A stretch of 64,000 bases of DNA from Methylobacterium sp. J-077 (GCF_022829365.1 NZ_JAKSYJ010000119.1:248001-312000), one strand, 5' to 3'; shown: positions 38,921 through 48,779, counted from the first letter of the stretch. Made by a program: numbers and translations. The notes: a model not told the origin generated them from the sequence alone.

Positions 38921-39273
38921 GCGTTGACCTTCTGCGCTGAGATCTCCCGGTGCACAGATGCCGCGAGACACTATCAGCGCAAGCGACGCGACGACGCGGC
39001 CTTGTCGCTGATGATGTCGGATTGGCCTTGAGCCAACTGGAAATGTCTCCGTCTGATTCCTTCGAATCAGGGACGAGGATCAGCACCGCGTGATCCAGAT
39101 CGAGAGGCAGCAAAATCCAGATCGGCGAGATCGCTCGACGGCGACGCGTCCGACCCGTGACATAGCGCGGAGCGAGTTGCATCGCGTGAAGCTTGCTTGC
39201 AGACCACCCGTCACTCGACAACCGTGTCTCTATATATTTCCACCTGCAAATCGCAAATTCCACGGTTCCGAAA
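38921..39273. other. Intergenic stretch entering the AT-rich islet
   Basis: I see no gene, RNA or repeat. Base composition shifts from GC-rich at the left to clearly AT-rich after about 39220. Confidence 0.5.
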
Positions 39274-40118
39274 TTAAATCATGTTATTACGTTGTAAATC
39301 CCTAATAGCTTTATAATTGATCAATTTGATATTGCTTTGAGAGATCAGGGTTTTCAATCCTTGGTCCAATAAGCAATCCATATCGTGTCGACGGATCGCG
39401 TGATAATGTTGATCATAAGCGCGCAGTTCCCGGCCGTCGACGACGGGGTGGACATAAATTTCAGTCACCCCGGGATTGATCATCGCCAGACTATTCCGCA
39501 GAACTTCAGCCGTTTGCCTCGGCCAAGCTTCAATCAGGTGATCGTTATACAGGACGCCGCGCTCATCCGCGCGTTGTCGTGATTCAAATCCATGCACGGC
39601 CGGATGATCTCGACCCATCATCCGGACAGGTAGATTGTATTCCACGGCCAAATCGAGATAGATTTCATATAGATTAACCGGAATTGCATCACCATCATAT
39701 GCGCGTCGAGATGAGTCACGTCGACGCCCCAGGAAAGCGCGGCCTCGATTTGGGCCCGGCACTCGGCCCGAGCGTCTCCAGGCTTGATCATACTCAACGC
39801 GGCCGCCGTCGTTCTGGCTAGAAAACCGGTTTCATCATGAAGTGATGCGGCGCCTGTCAATCCTCGCCAACGGTATCCCTCGTACTCCGACGTCAAAGTC
39901 AAATGAACGCCGATCGAAAAACCATCAAGCATTTCGACGGCTTCCAATGCCCACGGGCACGGGACCATCAACGTTGCGCTCGTCGCAAAGCCGTCAGTGA
40001 GTGCCCGGTGGGATGCGATGTTCGCGCTGTGGCTCGACCCTAGGTCATCGCAGTTCACGATCAACAATCGATCGTTCTTGTCATAACCCAGGCTCTCGGC
40101 TAGATTTGCACGACTCAT
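39274..40118 (-). pseudogene. YdjC/ChbG-family carbohydrate deacetylase, frameshifted
   Basis: Two overlapping frames together give one YdjC-like protein. The N-terminal part starts at ATG 40118 with LLIVNCDDLGSSHSAN (metal-binding DD), FSIGVHLTLTSEYEGYRW and THLDAHM. The C-terminal part runs in a second frame from about 39690 to 39274: VNLYEIYLDLAVEYNLPVRMMG, EIYVHPVVDGRELR. The switch occurs between HLDAHM and PVNLYEIYL near 39685-39700, where one frame continues only to 39618. A one- or two-base indel would restore a roughly 280-residue enzyme. Base composition is AT-rich, unlike neighbours. Family role: deacetylation of chitooligosaccharide-like or other N-acetyl sugars. A sequencing error cannot be excluded. 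Confidence 0.8.
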
Positions 40119-40208
40119 TCGACGACCCTTAGTATTTTTATAGCAAAGTTCTTTACGTACTCGAAATTTATTGACCTAGAAACTTTATATTTCATCTGAG
40201 TGACGATC

Positions 40209-40979
40209 ATGCGACGCGAAATTCTTTTATCCCGCGTAAATTTATCCTCAAGCCGTGAGGAATACCTCAGAAATAACATCATGTTTGTTATCAACTCATT
40301 CAATCAACCGACATATCTCTTGAGAATGATTTTATATTTACTGGAAAATAACTTTACTAACATATGTATTATTGATCAGGCAAGCACATCCGCAACGTGT
40401 GTCGCGCTCCTCAATTCAAAATTTGTAAGGTCCTGCTGTCGAGTCGTGGTCAATTCCAGCAACGATGGGCCAAGATCATTTTTTGATTCGGATTATTTCA
40501 AGAATGCTCCGAATTATTTTATTTTTACCGACCCCGATATCGAATTGCCGGATCATCTGCCAAAAGACTTCCTTTCCCGGCTTATCCAGATCGAGCGAGA
40601 AAATAAGATCGGGAAGGTAGGATGCGCGTTAAGACTTGATGATTATTGTAATTTTGACAATAAAACCATCATTCGTGATGGAAAATTGTTAAATGTTCTG
40701 GACTGGGAGAAGCAGTTTTGGGAAAATGAGATCGAGCCAACAATTTATTCGGCTCAAATCGATACGACCTTTGCTGTGTACAATAAAGAAAATTTTAAAA
40801 CTCACGATTTCTATCGTGCCCTGCGCGTTGCCGGCTCCTATTCTGCTCGCCATCGCCCTTGGTACAAAGACAAGCGCATTCCGCAGCAAGAATGGGAGTA
40901 CTACCTTCGACAGACCAGGCATTCTTTCTGGTTCAATCTGAACGAGGTCGAAAACAATCTAGAGCACGATCTAATGTGA
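40209..40979 (+). CDS. Glycosyltransferase family 2-like protein in AT-rich islet
   Basis: 256 residues from ATG 40209; GTG 40200 is an alternative. It starts with a GT-A-type beginning (MFVINSFNQPTYLLRMI near residue 25, IDQASTS), a DxD-like YFIFTDPDIELPDHLP (about 110), and RVAGSYSARHRPWY near the end. These suit a nucleotide-sugar transferase, but no closer family is named. No membrane helix is seen. The gene is much more AT-rich than its surroundings and is divergent from the frameshifted YdjC-like deacetylase. The pair looks like a horizontally acquired sugar-modification unit inserted beside cysS. Confidence 0.65.
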   Translation: MRREILLSRVNLSSSREEYLRNNIMFVINSFNQPTYLLRMILYLLENNFTNICIIDQASTSATCVALLNSKFVRSCCRVVVNSSNDGPRSFFDSDYFKNAPNYFIFTDPDIELPDHLPKDFLSRLIQIERENKIGKVGCALRLDDYCNFDNKTIIRDGKLLNVLDWEKQFWENEIEPTIYSAQIDTTFAVYNKENFKTHDFYRALRVAGSYSARHRPWYKDKRIPQQEWEYYLRQTRHSFWFNLNEVENNLEHDLM

Positions 40980-40992
40980 GCTGGAGCGTCCA

Positions 40993-42390
40993 TCAGCGCG
41001 ACACCGTCCATGTGCTGGTGCCGTCCTTGCCGTCCTTTACCGACACGCCCATGGCGGCAAGGGCATCGCGCGCCCGGTCGGAGGCGGCCCAGTCCTTGGC
41101 GGCCCGGGCCGCCCGGCGCTCGGCGATGAGCGCTTCGACGGCGGCGACGTCGATCCCGGCAGCGGCGACCTGATCCTGCTCACGGTCGCTGCGGGTGCGC
41201 GCGAGCAGGCCGAACAGGTTCGCACCGGCCCGCAGCGACGCCGCCTCATCGGAGCCGCCGCCGGCAAAGCCGTGCAGCGCGTTGATCGCAGCCGGGGTAT
41301 TGAGATCGTCGCACAGCGCGTCGATCACCGAATCCGGCGCCGCATCGGCGGCCGGCGCATCCCCTGCGGCATTGTACCAGCGGTCGAGCACGCGGCTGGC
41401 CTCTTCGAGCCCACGCAGGGTCCAGTCGATCGGCTGCCGGTAATGCGTCTTGAGCATGGTGAGGCGCACGACCTCCCCCGGCCAATCGTTCAGCACGTCG
41501 CGGATGGTGATGAAGTTGCCGAGCGACTTCGACATCTTCTCGCCTTCCACTTGCAGGAAGCCGTTGTGCAGCCAGACATTGGCCATCACCGGCGTCCCGA
41601 AGCAGCAGCGCGATTGCGCCACCTCGTTCTCGTGGTGGGGGAAGATCAGGTCGATGCCACCGGCATGGATGTCGAAGGTTTTGCCGAGGTGCTTGGCCGA
41701 CATCGCGGAGCACTCGATATGCCAGCCGGGCCGGCCCGGCTCGGCGATGCCGGCGGGCGACGGCCAGGATGGCTCGCCGGGCTTTGACGGCTTCCACAGC
41801 ACGAAATCGAGGGGCGAGCGCTTGTAGGGCGCGACCTCGACCCGGGCGCCGGCTTCCATCTCGTCCAGCGGGCGCTTCGAGAGGCGGCCATACTCGGGCA
41901 TGGCGGGCACGTCGAACAGCACGTGCCCCTCCGCCACATAGGCGTGCCCCCCGGCGACCAGCGCGTCGATCATCGCGCGCATCTCGGCGATGTGATCGGT
42001 GGCGCGGGGCTCGATGAAGCGGGGCGGCTCGCCCGGCCGGTTCACGTCCTCGGGGCTCAGGATGCCAAGATCGCGAATGTCCCGGTGGAACTGCTCGAGC
42101 GTGCCGTCAGTGAGTTCGCGGATGGTGATGCCGCGCTCGGCCGCCCGGGCGTTGATCTTGTCGTCCACGTCGGTGACGTTGCGGGCGTAGGTGACGTGCG
42201 CCGGTCCGTAGAGGTGGCGCAGGAGCCGGAACAGCAGGTCGAAGACGATGATCGGGCGCGCGTTGCCAATATGGGCCGCGTCATAGACGGTCGGGCCGCA
42301 GGCATACATCCGCACCCGGGCGGGATCGATCGGCGCAAAGGCCTCCTTGGCACCGGTCAGCGTGTTGTAGAGCCGCAACATCGGCGCCAT
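40993..42390 (-). CDS. cysS: Cysteinyl-tRNA synthetase
   Basis: 465 residues from ATG 42390, which has GGAAGG 12 bases upstream; ATG 42399 would add three. It charges tRNA-Cys. Class I marks: HIGNARP in place of HIGH, and KMSKSLGNF. Zinc ligands are recognisable: [10 protein letters not shown] (first Cys), WHIECSAMS, and [13 protein letters not shown]. The C-terminus is the compact anticodon-binding part ending GTSTWTVSR. It ends 13 bp from the AT-rich glycosyltransferase-like gene, in convergent orientation. Confidence 0.97.
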   Translation of the reverse strand: MAPMLRLYNTLTGAKEAFAPIDPARVRMYACGPTVYDAAHIGNARPIIVFDLLFRLLRHLYGPAHVTYARNVTDVDDKINARAAERGITIRELTDGTLEQFHRDIRDLGILSPEDVNRPGEPPRFIEPRATDHIAEMRAMIDALVAGGHAYVAEGHVLFDVPAMPEYGRLSKRPLDEMEAGARVEVAPYKRSPLDFVLWKPSKPGEPSWPSPAGIAEPGRPGWHIECSAMSAKHLGKTFDIHAGGIDLIFPHHENEVAQSRCCFGTPVMANVWLHNGFLQVEGEKMSKSLGNFITIRDVLNDWPGEVVRLTMLKTHYRQPIDWTLRGLEEASRVLDRWYNAAGDAPAADAAPDSVIDALCDDLNTPAAINALHGFAGGGSDEAASLRAGANLFGLLARTRSDREQDQVAAAGIDVAAVEALIAERRAARAAKDWAASDRARDALAAMGVSVKDGKDGTSTWTVSR

Positions 42391-42699
42391 GAAACCCATC
42401 CCCTTCCGGCGCCGCGGCCGGATCCCGGTGCCGCGCCGTCGCCGGAAAACCGGCCCTGCCTTCAACGACCTGCGGGCTCTGCGCCGCGAAGAGCGGCCGA
42501 ACCGTGGCGGCTCACGCCGTACCGCGGCGGCCCGCTGTTGCACCGCGGCGACGGTGCCGTGCGCCCGATGGGGCTAACGCAAAAGCGTGAGGAATTCGAG
42601 ATGGTCCTCGCACGTGCGGGGTAAGCCTTCCTTAACCGCGCCGTCGGACCGTCCGGCCCAAGCTCATCACACGCAAGATACTGTGCCCAAGGATAGTCC

Positions 42700-43047
42700 A
42701 TGCGACGCAAGGCTGCCGGTTACTTCGTCATCGCCGCTTCCCTGACCACGGCCTGCCTCGCGCAGGTCGCGTTCGCCGGCAGCGACGGCGAGACGCCCGC
42801 GAAGGCCCCGAGCCATGTCGAGAAAACCTTCCTGATCCCGTCGAGCGACGGTTACGGCGTCGGCGACTGCCTGACGACCCCCGGCAGCGAGTGCGGCCAG
42901 GTGGTCGCCAATGCCTGGTGCGAGGCGCAGGGCTACGCCGCCGCCAACACGTTCGGGATCGCGGCCGCCGACGAGTATACCGGCGCCATCGAGCAGCCGA
43001 TCTCCACTCCGACCGAGCGCCCGATCCGCATCACCTGCCGGGACTGA
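42700..43047 (+). CDS. Small secreted protein, unknown function
   Basis: 115 residues. Signal peptide of about 26 residues (cleavage after QVAFA). The mature part has four cysteines (GDCLTTPGSECGQ, NAWCEAQG, ITCRD) that could form two disulfides. The tail TPTERPIRITCRD is compact. I do not recognise the family. It is convergent with creA (12 bp apart) and divergent from cysS. Confidence 0.75.
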   Translation: MRRKAAGYFVIAASLTTACLAQVAFAGSDGETPAKAPSHVEKTFLIPSSDGYGVGDCLTTPGSECGQVVANAWCEAQGYAAANTFGIAAADEYTGAIEQPISTPTERPIRITCRD

Positions 43048-43059
43048 GCGAGAAGGGCG

Positions 43060-43578
43060 TCAGCCTTTCACGAAATCCGCGCATTTCGGTGCCGGCTCGG
43101 TGCCCCACGGCGCCAGCGGCACCGCCGAGGTCGAGTTCTTCGGCGAGCCCTGGATGACCTTGTCCGAATAGACCATGTAGATCAGCGTATTGCGTTGGGC
43201 ATCACAGCCACGCACGATCTGCATCGACTTGAAGATCAGCGAACGCCGCTCGCTGAAGACGACTTCGCCCTGGCCCAGTTTGCCCTTGAAGGCGATCGGG
43301 CCGGTCTGGCGGCAGGCGAGCGAGATGTCGGAGACATCCTCGGCCAGGCCGAGCGTCCCCTTGATGCCACCCTTCTCCGGCTGCGTGTACCAGCAGGCGA
43401 CCCCCGACACGGCCGGATCGTCGATGCCGTAGACGACGAGCTTGTCGTTGGGGGTCAGCGGCCGCCAGACCGTGGATTTGGAAAAGATCCGGTCCGGCTC
43501 CTGGGCCGAGGCTGGTCCGGCCGCGGCCAGACCGAGGGCGAACAGCCCGACATAAGTGAGACTCCGAAACCACATCAC
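43060..43578 (-). CDS. creA: CreA family periplasmic protein
   Basis: 172 residues from ATG 43578. Signal peptide to about residue 25 (GPASAQE). Family features: STVWRPLTPNDKLVVYGIDDPAVSGVACWYTQPEKGGIKG, ISLACRQTGPI and SLIFKSMQIVRGCDAQRNTLIYMVYSDK. CreA of Escherichia coli is encoded with the CreBCD stress system, but its own activity is unknown. No creB or creC is here. Two pairs of cysteines could form disulfides. Confidence 0.88.
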   Translation of the reverse strand: MMWFRSLTYVGLFALGLAAAGPASAQEPDRIFSKSTVWRPLTPNDKLVVYGIDDPAVSGVACWYTQPEKGGIKGTLGLAEDVSDISLACRQTGPIAFKGKLGQGEVVFSERRSLIFKSMQIVRGCDAQRNTLIYMVYSDKVIQGSPKNSTSAVPLAPWGTEPAPKCADFVKG

Positions 43579-43724
43579 GGGTCAATTCCCTGCTCAAGCG
43601 CGCGACCCCGATGTAGGAGGGCTGTCGCCGCCTTGCGAGGGGGCGTACACTCAAGCTGCTTCGGTCCCACCGCACGGGCAGGACGCGCTCGACCAGCGGG
43701 ATTAGAGTATTTCCGATCAACGCG

Positions 43725-44792
43725 ATGCAGCCGATGCTTGACCGCCCGATCGTCCGTTCGCTCGGCCGCCTCTTCTTGAGTGCAGCGCTGGCGTTCGGTC
43801 TGTCCCTGAGCCTCGAAACTGCCTGGGCAGAGGATGCACCGGACGGTGCGCCCGTCGCCGGAGAGGTGCGGCCCAGTGCTCCGCAGCTGCCGTCGCCCGT
43901 GTGCCGGCGCTACCGGGCGGAGCTGGCCTCCCTGCAGAACGGCGCCAGCACCACCCGGGCGCTCAACGACGAGATCGGTCGGCTGGAGGCCTATTTCCGC
44001 GGGCTGAACTGCGAGGGCGGCAAGTTCCTGTTCTTCGATACCCGCCCGCCCCAGTGCGGGGCCGTGGAGCAGCGCATCCGCGCGCTCAAGGCCACCTATG
44101 GCGGCGCGGTGTTCGACGACAGCGGCGCCCGCCGGCGCGAATTGCAGGGTCTGGTCACGGCCAACTGCCCCGCCCGGGAGACCTATGCGGCCACCGGCGA
44201 AAGCTACGCCAAGGGCGGCCCGCAGATGGTGTGCGTTCGGACCTGCGACGGCGGCTTCTTCCCGATGCGCAATTTGCCCGAGGGGCGCGGCGGTGCCGAC
44301 GAGATGTGCCAGGCCCTCTGCCCCGGCACCGAGGCGCAGGCCTATTCCATGCCCTACGGCGACGAGGCGCTGAAGCACGCCGCCTCGGTGAAGGGCAGCC
44401 GCGCCTATGCGAGCCTCGCCAACGCGTTCAAGTTTCGCAAGGAATTCGTGCCGAATTGCTCGTGCAAGCCGCAGAACCAGACCTGGGCGCAGTCCCTGGT
44501 GAAGGCCGAGAGCATGCTGGTGCGGCACAAGGGCGACATCTTCGTCACGCCCATGCAGGCGGAGGCCCTGTCGCGCCCGAAGGTCCGCCTGACCCTGGTC
44601 GGCCGGGCCGACCGGACCGCGGCCGAACTCGCCGCCGACGCCGCCGGACGCGCCGGGGTCGACATGAATGCCGGCGCGGCCGCCGATGCCAAGGCAGGCG
44701 AGGTGAAGCCGAGCGGCGCCAAGCCCGACCACGTCGCGGTTCGGATCATCGCCCCGGACATGATCGCGGTGCCCCAGCGCCTGACACCCTAA
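43725..44792 (+). CDS. DUF2865 domain secreted protein
   Basis: 355 residues. Signal peptide 1-35 (ending AWAE). The mature protein contains the DUF2865-type region VCRRYRAELASLQNG, CEGGKFLFFDTRPPQCGAVEQRIRALK and the Cys-rich block VCVRTCDGGFFPMRNLPE, MCQALCPGTEAQAY, CSCKPQNQTW. The family is restricted mainly to Rhizobiales and has no known activity; the cysteines suggest a disulfide-stabilised periplasmic fold. Followed 78 bp later by an OmpA-type gene on the same strand, possibly co-transcribed. Confidence 0.8.
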   Translation: MQPMLDRPIVRSLGRLFLSAALAFGLSLSLETAWAEDAPDGAPVAGEVRPSAPQLPSPVCRRYRAELASLQNGASTTRALNDEIGRLEAYFRGLNCEGGKFLFFDTRPPQCGAVEQRIRALKATYGGAVFDDSGARRRELQGLVTANCPARETYAATGESYAKGGPQMVCVRTCDGGFFPMRNLPEGRGGADEMCQALCPGTEAQAYSMPYGDEALKHAASVKGSRAYASLANAFKFRKEFVPNCSCKPQNQTWAQSLVKAESMLVRHKGDIFVTPMQAEALSRPKVRLTLVGRADRTAAELAADAAGRAGVDMNAGAAADAKAGEVKPSGAKPDHVAVRIIAPDMIAVPQRLTP

Positions 44793-44870
44793 CGGAGTCT
44801 TGAGCGGCCGGTGCGGAACCCATGGGCCGCACACGGGGTTCGGGTCGGCTCGATCCGAGACGAGGCCCCG

Positions 44871-46769
44871 ATGCGGCTGCTGCGACTGATCCTCCTCACC
44901 GGCACGGTGATTCCTGGCCTCACCCTGGTGCAGCCGGCCGGGGCATCCCCGGGCGCGATGCTCATGGCCCAGGGCGGCCCCGACGAGCGGGGCCCGCGCG
45001 GCGGCGAGCCTCCGCATGGCGGCCCCCGTCCGGAACGGCCGCCGCAGGAACGTCCCGGACCACCGCCCGGACCGCCGCCCGCCGCGCGCGAGCGGCCCGA
45101 GCCGCGACCCGAGCGTGCCCCGCCGCCGCGCGAGCGTCCCGAACCGCCGGCCCAGCGGCAGCCTCAAGCCGAGCCGGCCCCGCGGGAGCGCGCCCCCGAG
45201 CGCCGACCCGAGCCGCCGGCGGCCCGGCCGCCCGCTCCGGAGCGTCGGATGGATCGGCAGCCGGACAGCCCGGAGCGTCCGGCGCCGCAGCAGCGCCGAG
45301 CACCGGAACGGCCCGAATCCGACCGGCAACCGGCGCAGCGTGATCCATCGCCTCCACCGCCACCCCGGTCGGCGCCCGAGCGTCCGCCGCAGCGTGCGCC
45401 GGATCAGGACCGCCGGGCACCGGAGCCGGAGCGGGCCGCACCCAACAATCCGGCACAGCGCCGCGATGCCGTTCCCGACCGTGAGGGCCCGGGCCGGCCG
45501 GTGCAGCGCCCGGACGCCCAGCCCGGCGCTCAGCCCCAGCCGAACGCGGGTCCCGGCGGGGCACCCGGGCGGCCCCTGGCGCCCAATATGGCCCCCGGCG
45601 TGCCCGGACGACCCGTCCAGCGCCTCGAGAACCAGCCCGGCGCGGAGCCCGGTCGCCCGGTACCGCCGAACATGGCGCCGGGGGTGCCCGGCCGTCCCGT
45701 CCTGCCGCCGGGGCCCCCTCCGGGCGCGAACGCCCCGCCTCCGCCAGGCGCTCAACCGGGTCAGCCGCCGGCTGGCGGCCCGGGCGCCCGCGGCGCCTTC
45801 AACACGCCGGGCCAGCCCGGCTACGTCCCGGGCGGTTTTCGTCCGGACGACGACGCGCGCGACTACGACCAGGTCCGCCGCGATCGGCGCGCGTTCAGCG
45901 AGGGTGGCCGGACCTATTATCGCGAGCCCGGCCGGATCATCGTCCAGGATCGCGACACCTACCTGATCCGTCACGACGAGAACGAGCGGTTCCGGGATCT
46001 CGACCCGCGCGGCTTCCGCTCCGAGCGGCGCGGCACGGACTATTACAGCTTCATCGACCGGCCGGGCGGCGAGCAGATCGTCACCGTCACGGACGATGAC
46101 GGCCGGATGCTGCGCCGCTACCGCCGTCTTCGCGACGGCCGCGAAGTGGTGATCATCGACAACAGCTACGGCGGGCCGCCGCGCCCGATCTACGACGACG
46201 TGGTCGTGCTGCCGCCGCCCGACATCCGCATCCCGCGCGACCGCTACGTCGTGGAGTACGAGCAGGCGGACGAGGGCGCGGTCTACGAGGCGCTGACGGC
46301 CCCGCCGGTGGTCGCCATCGACCGCCGCTACACCCTGGATCAGGTCCGCTACAGCCCCGACCTGCGGTCCCGGATGCGCTCGGTGGACATCGACACGATC
46401 AATTTCGATACGGCCTCATTCACGGTCACGCCGGACCAGGCCGCCCGGCTGTCGGTGATCGCAGCCGCCATCAACCGGGCGATCCGCGCCAACCCGCAGG
46501 AAGTCTTCCTGATCGAGGGCTACACCGACGCGGTGGGATCCGACATCGATAACCTGTCCCTGTCGGACCGCCGGGCGCAATCGGTGGCGACCGTGCTGAC
46601 CCAGCAGTTCCAAGTTCCGCCCGAGAACCTAACCACCCAGGGCTACGGCGAGCAGTACCTGAAGGTGAACACGCAGAACGCCGCCCGGGAGAACCGCCGC
46701 GTCACGGTCCGCCGGATCACCCCGCTGCTGCAGCAGGGGACGGCGCAGGGCGCGCCGCCCCCGCGCTGA
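44871..46769 (+). CDS. OmpA-family protein with long Pro/Arg/Glu-rich region
   Basis: 632 residues from ATG 44871 (MRLLRLILLTGTVIPGL). After the signal peptide, residues about 30-330 are a Pro/Arg/Glu/Gly-rich low-complexity region with PERPxxQ and GAPGRPxxPN-like degenerate repeats. Residues about 340-510 hold a beta-rich part (RRAFSEGGRTYYREPGRIIVQDRDTYLI). The C-terminal 120 residues are an OmpA/MotB peptidoglycan-binding domain: IDTINFDTASFTVTPDQAARL, LIEGYTDAVGSDIDNLSLSDRRAQSVATVL, QGYGEQYLKVNTQNAARENRRVTVRRI. Likely cell-envelope anchored. The disordered part may span the periplasm. Confidence 0.9.
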   Translation: MRLLRLILLTGTVIPGLTLVQPAGASPGAMLMAQGGPDERGPRGGEPPHGGPRPERPPQERPGPPPGPPPAARERPEPRPERAPPPRERPEPPAQRQPQAEPAPRERAPERRPEPPAARPPAPERRMDRQPDSPERPAPQQRRAPERPESDRQPAQRDPSPPPPPRSAPERPPQRAPDQDRRAPEPERAAPNNPAQRRDAVPDREGPGRPVQRPDAQPGAQPQPNAGPGGAPGRPLAPNMAPGVPGRPVQRLENQPGAEPGRPVPPNMAPGVPGRPVLPPGPPPGANAPPPPGAQPGQPPAGGPGARGAFNTPGQPGYVPGGFRPDDDARDYDQVRRDRRAFSEGGRTYYREPGRIIVQDRDTYLIRHDENERFRDLDPRGFRSERRGTDYYSFIDRPGGEQIVTVTDDDGRMLRRYRRLRDGREVVIIDNSYGGPPRPIYDDVVVLPPPDIRIPRDRYVVEYEQADEGAVYEALTAPPVVAIDRRYTLDQVRYSPDLRSRMRSVDIDTINFDTASFTVTPDQAARLSVIAAAINRAIRANPQEVFLIEGYTDAVGSDIDNLSLSDRRAQSVATVLTQQFQVPPENLTTQGYGEQYLKVNTQNAARENRRVTVRRITPLLQQGTAQGAPPPR

Positions 46770-46951
46770 TAGGAGGATCGACACCGACCGAACGGGGCGA
46801 TCCCGGTCGGTCATGATCACCGCGGTAGGCCACGATGCGGCGCGCCCTCGATCCGGGCTGATCCGCCCGCATGGCGACAGCGCGCCGCCTGCGGTTGACG
46901 CGGGCAGCCCTGCGCCGCACCACCGAGCGAGTGAAGCAGCGCGGGACGGTG

Positions 46952-48160
46952 ATGGCGAGCGACGGCAACGAGCGGCTGATCCGGTCGGGCACGCCGGTCT
47001 TCCGCCGCACGGCCCTGGCGCTCGCCGCAGCCGGGTTCTCGACCTTCGCGGTGCTCTACGCGGTGCAGCCGCTGCTGCCGATTTTCTCCGAGGAATTCGG
47101 CGTCTCGCCGGCCGAGAGCAGCCTCGCTTTGTCCCTGCCCTGCGGGCTGCTCGCCGTGGCCCTGCTGGTGGTGAGCCCGCTCTCGGAGATCTGGGGCCGC
47201 AAGCCGGTGATGCTGGCCTCCCTGTTCGCCTCGGCTTTTCTGACCATCGTGGCCGCCCTGGTGCCGAGCTGGCACGGCTTCCTGGTCCTGCGGGCGCTGT
47301 CCGGGCTGACCGCCAGCGGCCTGCCCGCGGTGGCGATGGCCTATCTCGCGGAGGAAATGGATGCGCAGGCGATCGGCCTGTCGATGGGTCTCCTGGTCGG
47401 CGGCAACGCGCTCGGCGGCATGTCCGGCCGGCTGATCAGCGGGGTGATGGCCGACCATGTGAACTGGCGCATCGGCCTCGCCACGATCGGCGGCCTCGCT
47501 CTGGTCGCCGCCCTGGCTTTCTGGCGCTGGCTGCCGCCCGCACGCAACTTCGTGTCGCGCCGGATGGCCTGGCGCGAGGTGCCGGGCAGCTTCGGCCACC
47601 ATTTTCGCGATGCCGGCCTGCCCTGGCTGTTCGCGGAAGGCTTCCTGCTGATGGGCGGCTTCGTCTGCATCTACAACTACATCGGCTTTCGCCTGCTCGA
47701 CCCGCCGTTCTCCCTGAGCCAGACGGTGATCGGCCTGATCTTTTCCGTCTACATCGCCGGGATGGTCAGCAGCCCCGTCGCCGGCGAGCTGGCGAGCCGC
47801 TTCGGCCGGCGGCGGGTGCTGTGGCTCGCCACCGGGCTCGGGCTCGCCGGGATCCTGATGACGGCGGCCGACAACATCCTGCTGATCGTCGCCGGGGTCG
47901 TTGTGGTGACCATCGGCTTCTTCGGAGCGCATTCGGTGGCGAGCAGCTGGGTCGGGCGCCGGGCGCTCCGCGACCGGGCGCAGGCCTCCTCGATCTATCT
48001 GTGCCTGTACTATCTCGGCTCGTCGGTGCTCGGCACCGCGGGCGGCTGGTTCTTCGCCCATTCCGGCTGGACCGGCGTGGTGCTGTTCGTGGGCGGACTC
48101 TACGGTCTGGCGCTGGCCATCGCGATTCGGCTGTCGCGCCTGGCGCCGCTGACGGTTTGA
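46952..48160 (+). CDS. MFS transporter, YnfM-like
   Basis: 402 residues from ATG 46952 (GGGACGG upstream); the frame extends to ATG 46871 with a basic non-membrane leader. Twelve membrane helices. The N-terminal FAVLYAVQPLLPIFSEEFGVSPAESSLALS and the loop motif SEIWGRKPVML, with the second-half loop ASRFGRRRVLWLA, place it in the YnfM/drug-efflux-like DHA1 group. Substrate unknown; drug or metabolite export is a guess. Monocistronic by appearance. Confidence 0.86.
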   Translation: MASDGNERLIRSGTPVFRRTALALAAAGFSTFAVLYAVQPLLPIFSEEFGVSPAESSLALSLPCGLLAVALLVVSPLSEIWGRKPVMLASLFASAFLTIVAALVPSWHGFLVLRALSGLTASGLPAVAMAYLAEEMDAQAIGLSMGLLVGGNALGGMSGRLISGVMADHVNWRIGLATIGGLALVAALAFWRWLPPARNFVSRRMAWREVPGSFGHHFRDAGLPWLFAEGFLLMGGFVCIYNYIGFRLLDPPFSLSQTVIGLIFSVYIAGMVSSPVAGELASRFGRRRVLWLATGLGLAGILMTAADNILLIVAGVVVVTIGFFGAHSVASSWVGRRALRDRAQASSIYLCLYYLGSSVLGTAGGWFFAHSGWTGVVLFVGGLYGLALAIAIRLSRLAPLTV

Positions 48161-48191
48161 GTCGCATTCCGCACGGCCGTGCGTCGGGTTT

Positions 48192-48236
48192 TTGACAGTC
48201 TTTACCGAACCTTGCCATGCTGCCCCAAGGAGGTGC
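48192..48236 (+). promoter_or_regulatory. Promoter -35 candidate and strong ribosome site of parDE
   Basis: TTGACA lies at 48192-48197, with a weak -10 17 bp later. AAGGAGGTG at 48228-48236 sits four bases before the parD ATG at 48241. Confidence 0.45.
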
Positions 48237-48240
48237 CAGC

Positions 48241-48492
48241 ATGGCGAGCGTGACCATCTCGTTGCCCGACCCGATGAAGGCCTGGGTGGAGGAACAAGCC
48301 GACACGGGCCGCTACGCCAATGCAAGCGACTACGTGCGCGACCTGATCCAGCGCGACCAGGAACGCCTGGCACAAATCGGCGAGCTGCAACGGTTGATCG
48401 ATGAGGGCCTGGCCAGCGGCATCAGCGGCCGGTCGGAAGACGAGATCCGCCGGCTCGGACGAGAGAGATTGGCGGCCCTCCAGGCCCGATGA
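48241..48492 (+). CDS. parD: ParD-type antitoxin
   Basis: 83 residues from ATG 48241. N-terminal ribbon-helix-helix, MASVTISLPDPMKAWVEEQADTGRYANASDYVRDLIQ, then the toxin-binding tail with LQRLIDEGLASGISGRSEDEI. It neutralises the partner toxin and usually represses its own promoter. Overlaps the toxin start by four bases (ATGA). Confidence 0.92.
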   Translation: MASVTISLPDPMKAWVEEQADTGRYANASDYVRDLIQRDQERLAQIGELQRLIDEGLASGISGRSEDEIRRLGRERLAALQAR

Positions 48493-48779
48493 CCTTTCGG
48501 ACCACCGCTCAGGCCGATGAGGACATTGCCGAGGCCTACGCGGCGGGCGCGTTGCGCTTCGGCGAGGCCCAGGCCGAGCGCTACCAGGACGGCCTGTTCG
48601 ACACGTTCCGGATGCTGGCCGCCAATCCTCGGCTGGCGCATGAGCGGCGGGCGTTCGCGCCGCCGATGCGGCTCCATCGCTGCAAGGCCCACATGATCGT
48701 CTACGTCGAAGATGAGGCCGGCATCCTGATCGTTCGCATCCTGCATGGCCGGCAGGATTGGGAACGCGCCCTGTCGTGA
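48489..48779 (+). CDS. parE: ParE/RelE-type toxin
   Basis: 96 residues. ParE fold: FRTTAQADEDIAEAYAAGALRFGEAQAERYQDGLFDTFRMLAANPRLAHERR, followed by HMIVYVEDEAGILIVRILHGRQDWERALS. The start is coupled to parD (4-bp overlap). ParE proteins poison DNA gyrase; this one lacks the RelE catalytic cluster, so ribonuclease action is less likely. The complete pair suggests a functional type II toxin-antitoxin module. Confidence 0.9.
   Translation: MTFRTTAQADEDIAEAYAAGALRFGEAQAERYQDGLFDTFRMLAANPRLAHERRAFAPPMRLHRCKAHMIVYVEDEAGILIVRILHGRQDWERALS

Noticed and set aside
46817..48373. Minus-strand open frame opposite the MFS gene and parD
   Set aside because: Low-complexity antisense product; real genes with good ribosome sites are on the + strand.
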